This document shows positions 50,285 to 60,824 of a stretch of 64,000 bases of DNA, in pieces. A model generated the notes under the pieces. The model was not told where the DNA came from. It made no database searches and saw only the letters and a program-made list of their open reading frames with translations. A program made the position numbers and the translations under genes. Position 1 is the stretch's first letter; each line of letters begins with the position of its first letter. Source of the DNA: Bacillus sp. BA3 (lineage in GTDB: Bacteria; Bacillota; Bacilli; Bacillales; DSM-1321); contig PIZR01000002.1 of the NCBI GenBank assembly GCA_002835675.1, positions 1,217,878 to 1,281,877 of the forward strand. The letters run 5' to 3'.

Positions 50285-50500
50285 GTGTATCCTTCTTACA
50301 CTAACCCACACCAGCTCAAACAAGAGACATTGTCACAGGTTGGCCCTTGGGTACAGTATGGTTTAAACGAAGCTCAAAAAACATCTGTCCCTCATGCAAT
50401 GATGGAAATTGCAGCTATTGCCTATCTGATGGGTAAAGGATATGATCCAAGGTTGGCGCATCAAATAGTCGAATCATGGGAAGTTAATGAAATGTTTTAA
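50285..50500 (+). CDS. Small hypothetical protein, 71 aa
   Basis: A 71-residue soluble protein: YPSYTNPHQLKQETLSQVGP, WVQYGLNEAQKTSVPHAMME, IAAIAYLMGKGYDPRLAHQI and VESWEVNEMF. The helical pattern is clear and there is no signal. AAAGGATG lies seven bases before GTG 50285; the upstream TTG at 50267 lacks a site. Similar small proteins seem common in Bacillus, but I know no function. A terminator follows. Confidence 0.6.
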   Translation: MYPSYTNPHQLKQETLSQVGPWVQYGLNEAQKTSVPHAMMEIAAIAYLMGKGYDPRLAHQIVESWEVNEMF

Positions 50501-50551
50501 CTGCTGTAGCTTTGAAATAAATCTAAATGTCCTCTTTAACGAGCGTAAATA

Positions 50552-50594
50552 AAAAAATCCATTTTGAGAAAGATTGATCAAAATGGATTTTCTT
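50552..50594 (+). terminator. Terminator of the 71-aa gene
   Basis: AATCCATTTTGA and TCAAAATGGATT pair around a 10-base loop, then TTCTTG. Confidence 0.75.
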
Positions 50595-50789
50595 GTGATT
50601 CAGTATTCAGTTTGATTATTTGAAGATATGCTTTTTGGTACTTTAACAAACGAGGTCAAAATCCAGAGCTGCCGAATTGTTTTCTTTTTTGCTCAAGCTG
50701 AAAAAGGAGAAAAAACATCAAATTTGATTAATTCAACTAAAAGGTACTATAGCTTTAATGAGCTGTGACGGTCGTAAATGAGGTACTCA

Positions 50790-51632
50790 TTACATTGCAC
50801 AAACAATGAAACTATTTAATGAATTCTCCTTTTCATTCGAATTGTTCATCAGTTCATAATAACCAGTTATCAACGTTTGCATCATGTAAGGAACTTTAAT
50901 GAATTCTGCACGGATACTATTTGCATAACTTTTTTCCCATTGACCGTCTTGTAAAAATGCTGCATCTACGGTAAGTTGTTTTATCACTTCAAAATTTGCC
51001 TGCTGGAGTAGCTGGTGAATTTGAGTTTTATGAAACAAGTTTTGGATATTTCCTTCATTCTTTACGAAGTTTGAGTACAATGCCAAAATGGAAACTGCAC
51101 AAAAATGGGGACGTTGAGAAATGCAGGTAAAATCGAGGTCCCATTCTGCAAAACATATATGTTCTGCCAATTTACGAATTTTTTTAAAGTATTTCAATAA
51201 ACCTTCGGGTTGCTTGAAATACCATGAACAATGGGATAATACCGCCACATCAAATGGTATAGGTGATTCAAAAAAATTAAAATCCAATTCAAAATGGAAG
51301 TCAATACGCTCTCCTAAAGAAGATTTCTTAATACGTTCTGCTGCTTGACCTAATGTTAACGGTGCTCCGTAATCGGGACTAGCAATATCTATTGCGACAA
51401 CAGATCCGCTTTCCCCTACTGCATCTGCTATAGCAACGGTTGTATCCCCTTGACCACACCCTATTTCTAATACACGCATTCCTTTTTGAATCCCAAATGC
51501 CGCTACTAATTCCAAACGGTGCTGCAACTGAACTTGTTGTATCAAATCATCTTCAAATAATTGATATTCCGATAAAAAGGATCTTTTTTTTTCGTTCAGT
51601 TGAAATGACTTCAAGTATAATTCACCCCACAT
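50790..51632 (-). CDS. Class I SAM-dependent methyltransferase
   Basis: A 280-residue protein with the Rossmann-type SAM motif GMRVLEIGCGQGDTTVAIAD, an acidic post-I residue in SGSVVAIDIASPDYG and motif II FDVAVLSHCSWYF. The C-terminal 100 residues are variable. The ATG at 51632 lacks a clear ribosome binding site, while TTG at 51614 has GGGGTGA seven bases upstream and may be the true start. The substrate is unknown. Monocistronic. Confidence 0.75.
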   Translation of the reverse strand: MWGELYLKSFQLNEKKRSFLSEYQLFEDDLIQQVQLQHRLELVAAFGIQKGMRVLEIGCGQGDTTVAIADAVGESGSVVAIDIASPDYGAPLTLGQAAERIKKSSLGERIDFHFELDFNFFESPIPFDVAVLSHCSWYFKQPEGLLKYFKKIRKLAEHICFAEWDLDFTCISQRPHFCAVSILALYSNFVKNEGNIQNLFHKTQIHQLLQQANFEVIKQLTVDAAFLQDGQWEKSYANSIRAEFIKVPYMMQTLITGYYELMNNSNEKENSLNSFIVCAM

Positions 51633-51651
51633 TTATTGTGTATTGGTTCAT

Positions 51652-51716
51652 CAACAATGAAAAAGGCTGCCTAAGCAACCTCCTTTATTGAAATTACACT
51701 TCAATTTTGCAAAATC
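51652..51716. repeat. Short interspersed repeat (family 2), copy e
   Basis: CAACAATGAAAAAGGCTGCC, TAAGCAACCTCCTTTATTGA and AATTACACTTC; core AAAAAGGCTGCCTAAGCAACC as in copy a. It touches the end of the DNA-repair gene. Confidence 0.6.
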
Positions 51717-51720
51717 AATT

Positions 51721-52428
51721 TTAACACCTTACATGCTTGCGCTTAAAACCAAGCTTTCCTTTACCGACTTCCTTTTGAATACTTTCGTAAGCATTTAGAA
51801 AACTGCTTTTTTTCTTGTCCCGTTTGACTTCTACGATTCCTATTGCCTTTGCGGTCTCGACTGCCTTTTCATGGAGTGGCAAATATGAAATCCCCACGGT
51901 GTATAGAAAATTATTCATAGCGGATTTCGTTCGTTCTGGCGAATTGTGAATCGTACTTTTCACAAGGTCAAGCATATCGGAAATTTTTCTTTCTGAAAAT
52001 TCAACGTCTTTTCGATTTCCTAAAAGCCAACAATAGCAACTCCAGCCCGCTGACATTCTCAGCTCTTCACCGCTTGCAATCCATTTATCGGAAACTTCTT
52101 GTGCAATATCTGACTCTGATAAAGTTACAGCCACTACATAATCGGACAGCATATAAAAATACGCAGCATCCATCCAGCGATCATAATCAGACTCAGTCAT
52201 GGCTTTTGGGTCTGCAATTATGCCTGCAAAGTACATTGCATCATAGTTACCTGTCGAATAAAGCTCTTCAGCTAAACGCTGATTTATTTTTATTTTCCTT
52301 ACAATTGGTTTCATGGCGCCTGTAGCCACGCCAAAAAGCGGCTCATGCGCACCATTGGATATGTACATTTTTTTAGTTCGTTCCTTGCCAAGGGCTTCAA
52401 GCTCCTGCATGACCATTTCTAAATTCAT
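51721..52428 (-). CDS. DNA alkylation repair (AlkD-like HEAT) protein
   Basis: A 235-residue all-helical protein of the DNA alkylation repair family: FGVATGAMKPIVRKIKINQR, LAEELYSTGNYDAMYFAGII, DRWMDAAYFYMLSDYVVAVT and SAGWSCYCWLLGNRKDVEFS. AlkD-type glycosylases use a HEAT-like repeat to flip alkylated purines, but this subgroup has not been tested and the catalytic Asp/Trp set is not obvious to me. Starts ATG 52428. Monocistronic. Confidence 0.75.
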   Translation of the reverse strand: MNLEMVMQELEALGKERTKKMYISNGAHEPLFGVATGAMKPIVRKIKINQRLAEELYSTGNYDAMYFAGIIADPKAMTESDYDRWMDAAYFYMLSDYVVAVTLSESDIAQEVSDKWIASGEELRMSAGWSCYCWLLGNRKDVEFSERKISDMLDLVKSTIHNSPERTKSAMNNFLYTVGISYLPLHEKAVETAKAIGIVEVKRDKKKSSFLNAYESIQKEVGKGKLGFKRKHVRC

Positions 52429-52644
52429 CGTTTAGCACTTCCTTCATTATGGAGTTTTCCCTAATATTTTGCCCATCAATATATATCACCATTATCCTAT
52501 AACAGACTGCCATTTGTCAGCACCGTCTAAGCACATGAGTGTTACGCAGGAATGCATGTTGGCACTTTTTTAACTTATGGCAAGAAACAATGCCTTCTGT
52601 TACTTTTGCTTGGGATCAGGGGATTTCCCCTTTGTTTTTATTTA

Positions 52645-52710
52645 GCTATACTGCCCCTTTAGCTCCATAAAAAAAGAGCTGCCGATGCAACTCCGTTAAT
52701 TAAGGCTCAA
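52645..52710. repeat. Short interspersed repeat (family 2), copy f
   Basis: CTATACTGCCCCTTTAGCTC, CATAAAAAAAGAGCTGCCGA and TGCAACTCCGTTAATTAAGG. It has a complete left end and overlaps the 3' end of the DUF454 gene. Confidence 0.7.
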
Positions 52711-53114
52711 AAAGCTTTTTTTTCCGTACTTTTTCGGTCAATTGTCTTAATTTTTTTAATGAAATAATAATGTTTGTAGAGGGCTAGCACTACCAATAAG
52801 ATTTTCACTAATAGGATGTCCACATAAAATACAGAAATTACGATGAAGAAATCGGCAATTATATTGATTCTGATTTTCTCTCTTCGAGTCATACCTTTTT
52901 TTTGCAGGAATGCTTCAACGTATTTTTCATATAATGAGGTGCTCTTGAACCAGTTTTCAATCGACTTGGAACTTTTAGCAAAGCAAAAAGCAGCAAATAA
53001 GTAAAATGGACCGCCCGGCAGAACTGGTAACACAGTCCCTGCAATACCAATCAAAAGAGATATGGATCCAAGAAGAAAAAATAGGATACTTTTTACTTTT
53101 TTAATTGTAATCAC
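52707..53114 (-). CDS. DUF454 (YbaN-like) membrane protein
   Basis: A 135-residue inner-membrane protein. TM1 and TM2 cover about 8-50 with the family signature GIAGTVLPVLPGGPFYLFAA, followed by CFAKSSKSIENWF, and TM3-TM4 span about 85-115 (ADFFIVISVFYVDILLVKIL). The C-terminus is basic. The DUF454/YbaN family is widespread and of unknown function. Its last codons run into a short repeat copy. Confidence 0.75.
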   Translation of the reverse strand: MITIKKVKSILFFLLGSISLLIGIAGTVLPVLPGGPFYLFAAFCFAKSSKSIENWFKSTSLYEKYVEAFLQKKGMTRREKIRINIIADFFIVISVFYVDILLVKILLVVLALYKHYYFIKKIKTIDRKSTEKKAF

Positions 53115-53192
53115 CTTTTTATTTATATTCTATTCCGTTATTACATAAAGAGGAAGTCTAATTGATTAGTATCTTCCCTTTACCTTCTTGAA

Positions 53193-53280
53193 CTAACCTG
53201 ACCCCGTTAGTTTCATATGAAACAGGATGCCGCAGCAACCTTTCTTAGTGAAGTGAAGCACCTGTTAGTTGAACAATTAT
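53193..53280. repeat. Short interspersed repeat (family 2), copy g
   Basis: CTAACCTGACCCCGTTAGTT, ATGAAACAGGATGCCGCAGC, AACCTTTCTTAGTGAAGTGA and GCACCTGTTAGTTGAACAAT, including both ends of the element. Confidence 0.65.
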
Positions 53281-53461
53281 CATCCTATTTTTTACCACAA
53301 TTCTATCGAACTGCGATACAATAACTTTTTCTTTATTATTTTTTAGATGGAGTATCATTTTCACATAACTAAACCTATATAGATGACAGATCTGATTTAC
53401 TGCTCTTGCATCTATTACTTCTATATAACGTTTGATGGAGTGTCAAAAAACCCCCTGCCAA

Positions 53462-53728
53462 TCACATAGGAATGTACCCTTTTGTTAGATATACAAATAT
53501 CATAACAGGAATAAAACTAAAGACCATAAATAAATTGCTAAAGGCTATTAATCTATTGTTTGAAAATGAACCTAATATTACTCCAATTGGGTTAAGAACA
53601 AATGTTAGCATCCCGTAAGATACTTCAATTTTAAAGACCAAATAAGGAATCCAAGAAACAATTCCACAGAGTAAAAGCGTAACAGATAGCCAGAGGTATA
53701 TCTTTGTTTTTGGATTGTCTTGACTCAT
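53462..53728 (-). CDS. Small membrane protein, 88 aa
   Basis: An 88-residue protein with three hydrophobic segments (about 10-30, 36-52 and 60-82) and the Asn-rich loop SFSNNRLIAFSN. ATG 53728 is seven bases after AAAGGCG. The ORF is open to 53845, but the extra N-terminal 39 residues are encoded partly by the repeat copy h, so they are not accepted. The family is not recognised. Confidence 0.6.
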   Translation of the reverse strand: MSQDNPKTKIYLWLSVTLLLCGIVSWIPYLVFKIEVSYGMLTFVLNPIGVILGSFSNNRLIAFSNLFMVFSFIPVMIFVYLTKGYIPM

Positions 53729-53795
53729 ATTCCAACGCCTTTCAAAAATCAATACCCCAATCTTAACATAGTTTCCAAATAAAGTTACCGGATTT

Positions 53796-53882
53796 CCCTG
53801 CCCCTTTACCTCAATTTGAAAAAGCTGTCTTAAAGACAGCTCCAACCTTCAGCTAACGCACCCGATAGATCAACAACAATTA
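53796..53882. repeat. Short interspersed repeat (family 2), copy h
   Basis: CCTGCCCCTTTACCTCAATT, TGAAAAAGCTGTCTTAAAGA, CAGCTCCAACCTTCAGCTAA and CGCACCCGATAGATCAACAA. The centre GCTGTCTTAAAGACAGC is a near-perfect palindrome. Confidence 0.75.
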
Positions 53883-54030
53883 CTCATTTCTTTGGTAAAC
53901 TTCATCAGTAATCCTTTTTGTGCATAAATCCTTTTCCGCTTTTAAAATCCCTATCAAATGTTTATAACGAAGAAATGCCGATATTCCTAAAAGGAAATCG
54001 ACTATTTCTTCGTCATTTTGGAAGAGAGCG

Positions 54031-56054
<2,024 letters not shown>

Positions 56055-56107
56055 TTACTCCCTTATTATGCAATATATAAATAAGAAACCCTTATACCAT
56101 TCCTGCC

Positions 56108-56130
56108 AAATCATTGCCTAATCCTCTCAC
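56108..56130. promoter_or_regulatory. Shared 23-bp motif, candidate AraC operator (site 1)
   Basis: AAATCATTGCCTAATCCTCT followed by CAC, 70 bases upstream of the AraC gene and about 220 bases upstream of the reductase operon. A copy with two changes lies at 58772-58794. Confidence 0.5.
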
Positions 56131-56199
56131 ATCACTTAAATTCCAGAGCGATATGTATTAGAATGGAACTAGAAAGAATAAGGAATCAAGGAGGTTTTT

Positions 56200-57102
56200 A
56201 TGTCTGAACAAATCTATAAACAGCGGGCAGAGCTCACCCAACTCATTGAGAGTCACACAGGCGAGGACGGGTCTCATCCGACTGCAATTCCTTCTTTATT
56301 TTACTCTCGCTTCTCTACAGTTACCGGTCCGAATTACGGAGTTTCCAAGCCTTCCTTATGTATAATCGTTCAAGGTATGAAGGAGGTACTGCTTGCACAG
56401 GATCGCTATGTATACGGTCCAGCCGATTACCTTATTGCCTCTGTTAACTTGCCAATTACCGGAATAGTCACAGAAGCCTCTTCCGAAAATCCATATTTGG
56501 CACTCAAACTCGAATTTACACCAAGCCAGATCTTGGAGGTATTACAGGATTCTCAACTTGCTGTTAACCAGAAAGAACATGCTAAAAGAGGCATGTATGT
56601 ATGCCAAATAGAGATATCTCTGTTGGACGCGGTAACCAGATTAGCTCGTTTGCTGGACAATCCTAAGGATATACCGGTACTTGCACCTCTTATCACGAAG
56701 GAAATCATCTATAGGGTTTTGCAAGGTCAGCATGGAGTTACTCTTGGCCAAATTGCGATAGAAGGAAGTTCCACCTATCAAATCGGCGACGTTGTCGACC
56801 ATATAATGAATAATTATGACCAGTCTTTTCGGATTGAAGACCTTGCGGAAATTGCAAATATGAGCGTTTCATCGCTTCATAGGCACTTTAAAGAGGTAAC
56901 AGCAATGAGTCCCATTCAGTTCCAAAAACAACTGAGGCTACAGGAAGCCCGGCGCCTATTATTATCCGGGTCAACAGATGCCACTGAAGCAGCATTCCGC
57001 GTAGGCTACGAGAGCCCATCCCAATTCAGCCGTGAATATTCCCGCTTGTTTGGTTTACCCCCGAAAGAAGATATTAACCGCCTGAAGGCAACATATGAAT
57101 AA
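56200..57102 (+). CDS. AraC-family transcriptional regulator
   Basis: A 300-residue regulator. The N-terminal half (about 20-190) is the AraC_N/cupin-type sensor with YGVSKPSLCIIVQGMKEVLL and DYLIASVNLPITG; the C-terminal half has two helix-turn-helix motifs, RIEDLAEIANMSVSSLHRHF and DATEAAFRVGYESPSQFSRE. This type is usually divergent from oxidoreductases and activates them. AAGGAGG lies seven bases before the ATG. A 23-bp motif upstream is repeated before the cytochrome P460 gene, suggesting a wider regulon. Confidence 0.85.
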   Translation: MSEQIYKQRAELTQLIESHTGEDGSHPTAIPSLFYSRFSTVTGPNYGVSKPSLCIIVQGMKEVLLAQDRYVYGPADYLIASVNLPITGIVTEASSENPYLALKLEFTPSQILEVLQDSQLAVNQKEHAKRGMYVCQIEISLLDAVTRLARLLDNPKDIPVLAPLITKEIIYRVLQGQHGVTLGQIAIEGSSTYQIGDVVDHIMNNYDQSFRIEDLAEIANMSVSSLHRHFKEVTAMSPIQFQKQLRLQEARRLLLSGSTDATEAAFRVGYESPSQFSREYSRLFGLPPKEDINRLKATYE

Positions 57103-57141
57103 AAAAGTGCATTAATCTATTATGGATTAATGCACTTTTTC
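57102..57141. terminator. Bidirectional terminator after araC-type gene
   Basis: AAAAGTGCATTAATC-7 nt-GATTAATGCACTTTT; shared by the convergent AraC and DUF4405 genes and overlapping the end of the latter. Confidence 0.9.
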
Positions 57142-57822
57142 ATTCTGGAAATTTGTGTTATCCTGCTTCTGAACAAATTTCAGAACATAATGAGTCCCAC
57201 TGATATATATTCCCATGATAGCTAGATGATCTAGTAAAAACCCCATGGAGGAATCATTAAATTTCCAACCAAACGGATTATATATGGTTAATTTGTAAAT
57301 CATCTCCCTCTCGAAAGAAGCCTGAACCCCGTAAACAACAATCAACACCGCTATGACACGAAATGCTATGGTGCGGATACGGCTGGTGCCAGTAATTCCC
57401 GTCATCTTTCGAACTGAATTGATAATGGTTGCCCAGGACATTCCTATATGCACAGCCATGAAGATAAATCCCCAATATGAAGTCATAACATGTATCTGCA
57501 ATGGAACCGTGTCATTATTAATTGGAATAAAAGGTATTATGTCACGAGATATGGGCACAGAACTTATCATCACTGCAGCCATGGATACAAGAAAAAGCAG
57601 ATTGACCGCTATGCTCAGAATACGTCGTACATTGTGCTTTCCCTTAAAAATCGTCTTATACCATCGTCGATTTAAAATATTGTGGGTAATAAACAATAAA
57701 CACAATAATACTCCTGCCAGTTCATGCATTGCATTTCCAGTAATCTGGTAAGCTATCGCAACTAACATCAGAACTGTCATAGAAAGGTCAATGACCAGCC
57801 GGATTAACATATTTCGATTCAA
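57127..57822 (-). CDS. DUF4405 cytochrome b-like membrane protein
   Basis: A 231-residue membrane protein with about five to six helices and paired His residues on them: NAMHELAGVLLCLLFITHNI, VPLQIHVMTSYWGFIFMAVH and LLDHLAIMGIYISGTHYVLK. This layout fits DUF4405, thought to be a b-type haem membrane cytochrome. It lies downstream of the cytochrome P460 lipoprotein gene on the same strand (65 bases apart), so it may pass electrons between the quinone pool and that protein. Haem binding is inferred. Confidence 0.7.
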   Translation of the reverse strand: MNRNMLIRLVIDLSMTVLMLVAIAYQITGNAMHELAGVLLCLLFITHNILNRRWYKTIFKGKHNVRRILSIAVNLLFLVSMAAVMISSVPISRDIIPFIPINNDTVPLQIHVMTSYWGFIFMAVHIGMSWATIINSVRKMTGITGTSRIRTIAFRVIAVLIVVYGVQASFEREMIYKLTIYNPFGWKFNDSSMGFLLDHLAIMGIYISGTHYVLKFVQKQDNTNFQNEKVH

Positions 57823-57887
57823 GAAGTTCTCCTCTTTCTAATTTTATTTATCCCTAGGTTGGTTTCCCGTAAGCTAAAGCTAACTCC

Positions 57888-58589
57888 CTATGTCTCTTTA
57901 TTATAATGAACCATCAAAAGAACCTTCTGGATAATTCCGGATTTTTCTTCCTCCATTAATCTGCTTTCATGCAATATATCCTGAGAGCCCTCCAGATCAT
58001 CTGCCGCTTTCACCTCCCAGTGTTCGGTGGGGATACCTGCGATCTGGGATCCCGTATTGCCATCCTTTGATCCTGTAAACTCTCCAAGGTCAAAACTTTT
58101 CATTTCATCCATCGTGTTCACGAAGTCATCCCGTTCCTGGTTCGCATGACAAGTAAAGCATCTGCCGATTTCTTCCTTGTAATCCACCGACTTGTCTCCA
58201 TTGAATTCCTGGTATAGCCAATCTCCATTACGCATCTCAGATGGGTTCCCATCAGCCCAGCCAGCACGCTTTTCCATTACGAAGATTTCATCAAGATCTT
58301 CATCCCGATAGATTTCGAGTGTGATTATTGTGCCGTCAGGGATTGACTGACCGTTCTGCACCGCTTCGATTGCTTCCCTGCTCGTGTAGAGTTCCTCCCT
58401 GACATTTCCACGATTGACAGTGGTATAGTTTACACCTTTATCGTAGTTCTCAGGGAATTCAACCAATTCACGATTGGATTCTGATTGTTGTTCCTGTTGG
58501 GAAATCCCATTACTGTCATTATTGCTGTTACATGCAGAAAGAGTGTTGGACATGACCAAAGCCAGGGACATAAATAATAGTTTTTTCAT
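57888..58589 (-). CDS. Cytochrome P460-family lipoprotein
   Basis: A 233-residue exported lipoprotein: lipobox TLSAC (Cys20), Asn/Ser/Gln-rich linker, then a P460 domain with FPENYDKGVNYTTVNRGNVR, IFVMEKRAGWADGNPSEMRN and the haem c motif Cys144-Phe-Thr-Cys147-His148 (GRCFTCHANQ). In characterised P460 enzymes a Lys also cross-links the haem; Lys107 in MEKRAGW is a candidate. The known enzymes oxidise hydroxylamine or nitric oxide species; the substrate here is open. Operon with the DUF4405 gene, and the 23-bp motif lies about 185 bases upstream. Confidence 0.8.
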   Translation of the reverse strand: MKKLLFMSLALVMSNTLSACNSNNDSNGISQQEQQSESNRELVEFPENYDKGVNYTTVNRGNVREELYTSREAIEAVQNGQSIPDGTIITLEIYRDEDLDEIFVMEKRAGWADGNPSEMRNGDWLYQEFNGDKSVDYKEEIGRCFTCHANQERDDFVNTMDEMKSFDLGEFTGSKDGNTGSQIAGIPTEHWEVKAADDLEGSQDILHESRLMEEEKSGIIQKVLLMVHYNKET

Positions 58590-58771
58590 CTGTTTTCCTC
58601 CAAGTTTATTTCTAAATTATTACTATACAAAACTAGCAATCGTTCCCATATATAAAGTGAATTTGTAATTTGAGGCATTAGCACATAAACACTATAAAAG
58701 AGTAGTGTATTAATGTAGAGGTATCCTCATTATCCTACAGATTAAAAAGCGGCCGCTGTCCTATTTCTCTT

Positions 58772-58794
58772 AAATCAATGCCTAATCCTCTTAC
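58772..58794. promoter_or_regulatory. Shared 23-bp motif, candidate AraC operator (site 2)
   Basis: AAATCAATGCCTAATCCTCT followed by TAC, matching 21 of 23 positions with 56108-56130, in the same orientation, upstream of the P460/DUF4405 operon. The rest of 58600-58950 holds no gene that I can see. Confidence 0.5.
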
Positions 58795-58954
58795 GTTTCT
58801 ATCTAAATCGGAATCGACTTTATATCAGTGCTGGAAAGCGGATTGATTAATATTTCCTTTAAATAACCAAAATGAGGGAACAAGAGGTTATCAACATTTG
58901 TATTTTACTAAGAGGTATTCATTTAAAGTTGAGTTTACGGAGATATGAATTTAA

Positions 58955-59030
58955 ATCCTGCCCTATATTGCCATAAGAAAAAAGCTGTCTTAAAGACAGC
59001 TCTGCTCGTAAACTATTAAACTGATTAATC
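58955..59030. repeat. Short interspersed repeat (family 2), copy i
   Basis: AATCCTGCCCTATATTGCCA, TAAGAAAAAAGCTGTCTTAA and AGACAGCTCTGCTCGTAAAC; same palindromic centre as copy h. Confidence 0.7.
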
Positions 59031-59485
59031 TTGTTCATCATCAAGTTCAATAAAATAATGGTCCTTACGGTATGACACTGCCTCCATGGTCGCGATCAGG
59101 TTTTGCTCATGCAAGACGTCTATTCGATAAAATCCTGTCAGATAGTTTCGTTTGACTTCAGTTGCACGGGCTACTACCTTGTCTCCGGGTTTAGCTGATT
59201 CAATAAACTGGATGGTTGTCGAAAGTCCTAATGATGTTTTTCCATAGGCATTACAGGCTGCGGAAAAAGCATGATCTGCTACAGCATAAATAACTGCCCG
59301 TGAACAGTTCCATATGCATTTACCATAGTGCTTTGCACTTCTAACGTTGCTTCTGCAAAACCTGCTTCGAATTTTGTTAACTGAATGCCTAACGACTGAG
59401 CATACGGATCGTTTTTCACTTGCTCATGAATTTGTTCATAGTGTTTTTCATAAATTTGATATTCATCAATTTGCTTCTTCACCAT
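59025..59485 (-). pseudogene. PaaI-type thioesterase with one-base frameshift
   Basis: The minus strand codes a hotdog thioesterase: SLGIQLTKFEAGFAEATLEV and NAYGTVHG in the first frame, then AVIYAVADHAFSAACNAYGK, TSLGLSTTIQFIESAKPGDK and EVKRNYLTGFYRIDVLHEQN in the next. The join falls at a G-run (CACGGGCAG, near 59295); adding one G restores the PaaI active-site block TVHGAVIYAVADHAF. ATG 59485 follows AGGGGCAGG. The enzyme would hydrolyse aryl- or acyl-CoA. The indel could be a true mutation or a sequencing error in a homopolymer. Confidence 0.8.
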
Positions 59486-59555
59486 TACCTGCCCCTTCCA
59501 ATACCATTGATATCAGTAATTGTGACGTGAATTGGATGTGCTGATTATTATCAAT

Positions 59556-59888
59556 TTAAAAAACCAATTGAACCAGCACCATGTAGACAATCGTTCCCCC
59601 CGCTATGGAGAGGAGCATCATTTTCTTCCAAAGGTGAAGCAGGGCAACTACAGCCACCCCAATAAATTCAGGGATGCCGTGACTTCCGGATTGTAAGCTC
59701 ACATCCTTTAAACAATAAATGACCAAAAGCCCAATTACTGCAGATGGCAGCATTTTACCAAGATACTGTACATACTTCGGTGTAGGTTTACCTGATGGGA
59801 AAACGATGAAGGGAAGAAATCTTGTAAGCATTGTGCCTAAAACAACCATCGCGATTGTAATGATTTGCTGCGTTAAAGTCATTGTCAT
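59556..59888 (-). CDS. azlD: AzlD-family branched-chain amino acid exporter subunit
   Basis: A 110-residue membrane protein with four hydrophobic segments and the family pattern [40 protein letters not shown] and a C-terminal helix pair. It pairs with AzlC, whose gene overlaps by four bases (ATGA). The pair exports branched-chain or related amino acids. A divergent MocR regulator lies upstream of the operon. Confidence 0.85.
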   Translation of the reverse strand: MTMTLTQQIITIAMVVLGTMLTRFLPFIVFPSGKPTPKYVQYLGKMLPSAVIGLLVIYCLKDVSLQSGSHGIPEFIGVAVVALLHLWKKMMLLSIAGGTIVYMVLVQLVF

Positions 59889-60598
59889 ATGGTTCTCACC
59901 TCAACTTTCTCTAACGGCTTTCTAAGTAAGGTGAGTACCCCCAAAATGGCAAACATGGCAGGGATGATGAAATTGCTTCCGCCAAAAATAATAAGGCAGA
60001 CAGCTGACAGCCCAAGCCCAGCGAGAGCACTATGATGCTTTTTCTCTTTCATCCATTGTTCAATGAAAATCACTACAAAGAGAGCCGTCATAACAAAATC
60101 GAGTCCTTCTGTGTTGAATTTGACAAAGGAGCCAAAAATACCACCAATCGTTGATCCTATCACCCAATAGCAATGATTGAGCATTGTCACGAAAAACATA
60201 AACCAGCCCTTGTCTACATTCTTCGGAACATCAACGGTACAATTGATGGAAAAAGACTCATCGCAAAGCCCAAAAATCAGATACAGCTTTTTCTTACCGG
60301 TCCCCCTATACTTATCCAGCATTGATATGCCATAAAACAAATGCCGTGCATTCACCATTAATGTTAGAAAAAGGGCGTTAATCGGATTGAACGCGACAAG
60401 CAATAAATTGGCTGCAATAAACTCCATCGATCCTGCAAATATTGTTAGACTCATCAATATCGGGTAAATCGCACTGAACCCTAATGAATTCATAAAGATT
60501 CCATAAGCGATGCCTAAAAATAAAAAGCCTGCCAAAATGGGCACTGTGTACGGAAAAGCCGCACGAAATGCAGTTAGCATTTGAGTTCTTTTTTTCAT
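59885..60598 (-). CDS. azlC: AzlC-family amino acid exporter
   Basis: A 237-residue membrane protein with the AzlC layout: [74 protein letters not shown] and [16 protein letters not shown] 60598 is eight bases after AGGAAG; the in-frame start at 60655 lacks a site. First gene of azlCD. Two palindromes containing TTGTAT/ATACAA motifs lie in the divergent gap with the MocR gene. Confidence 0.85.
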   Translation of the reverse strand: MKKRTQMLTAFRAAFPYTVPILAGFLFLGIAYGIFMNSLGFSAIYPILMSLTIFAGSMEFIAANLLLVAFNPINALFLTLMVNARHLFYGISMLDKYRGTGKKKLYLIFGLCDESFSINCTVDVPKNVDKGWFMFFVTMLNHCYWVIGSTIGGIFGSFVKFNTEGLDFVMTALFVVIFIEQWMKEKKHHSALAGLGLSAVCLIIFGGSNFIIPAMFAILGVLTLLRKPLEKVEVRTI

Positions 60599-60663
60599 AT
60601 AATTCACTTCCTGATGACTAAATTTATTTAAACTTAACATACAAAATCCGTACAAAAAACAAG

Positions 60664-60686
60664 TTAATTGTATGGATTACAATTAA
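60664..60686. promoter_or_regulatory. Palindrome upstream of azlC, candidate MocR site
   Basis: TTAATTGT-ATGGATT-ACAATTAA, a perfect eight-pair inverted repeat about 65 bases upstream of azlC. Confidence 0.55.
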
Positions 60687-60772
60687 AATAAAATTCGCAC
60701 ATTTCATAAAACGGACGGACTGATAGGCTTATCACCTTATATTCGTTTAAAGCCAGCTCAAATCCATTAGAG

Positions 60773-60804
60773 TTCCATACAAAAAATGTTATGATTGTAT
60801 GGAA
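60773..60804. promoter_or_regulatory. Palindrome upstream of the MocR gene
   Basis: TTCCATACA and TGTATGGAA are exact reverse complements with a 14-base spacer, ending 20 bases before the MocR-type ATG. The TGTATGG half also occurs in the azlC-side site. Confidence 0.6.
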
Positions 60805-60824
60805 TATGATAGTAGAGGTGAACT

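Noticed and set aside
53729..53845. N-terminal 39-residue extension of the 88-aa membrane protein
   Set aside because: It is encoded partly by an interspersed repeat copy, and the internal ATG has the ribosome binding site.
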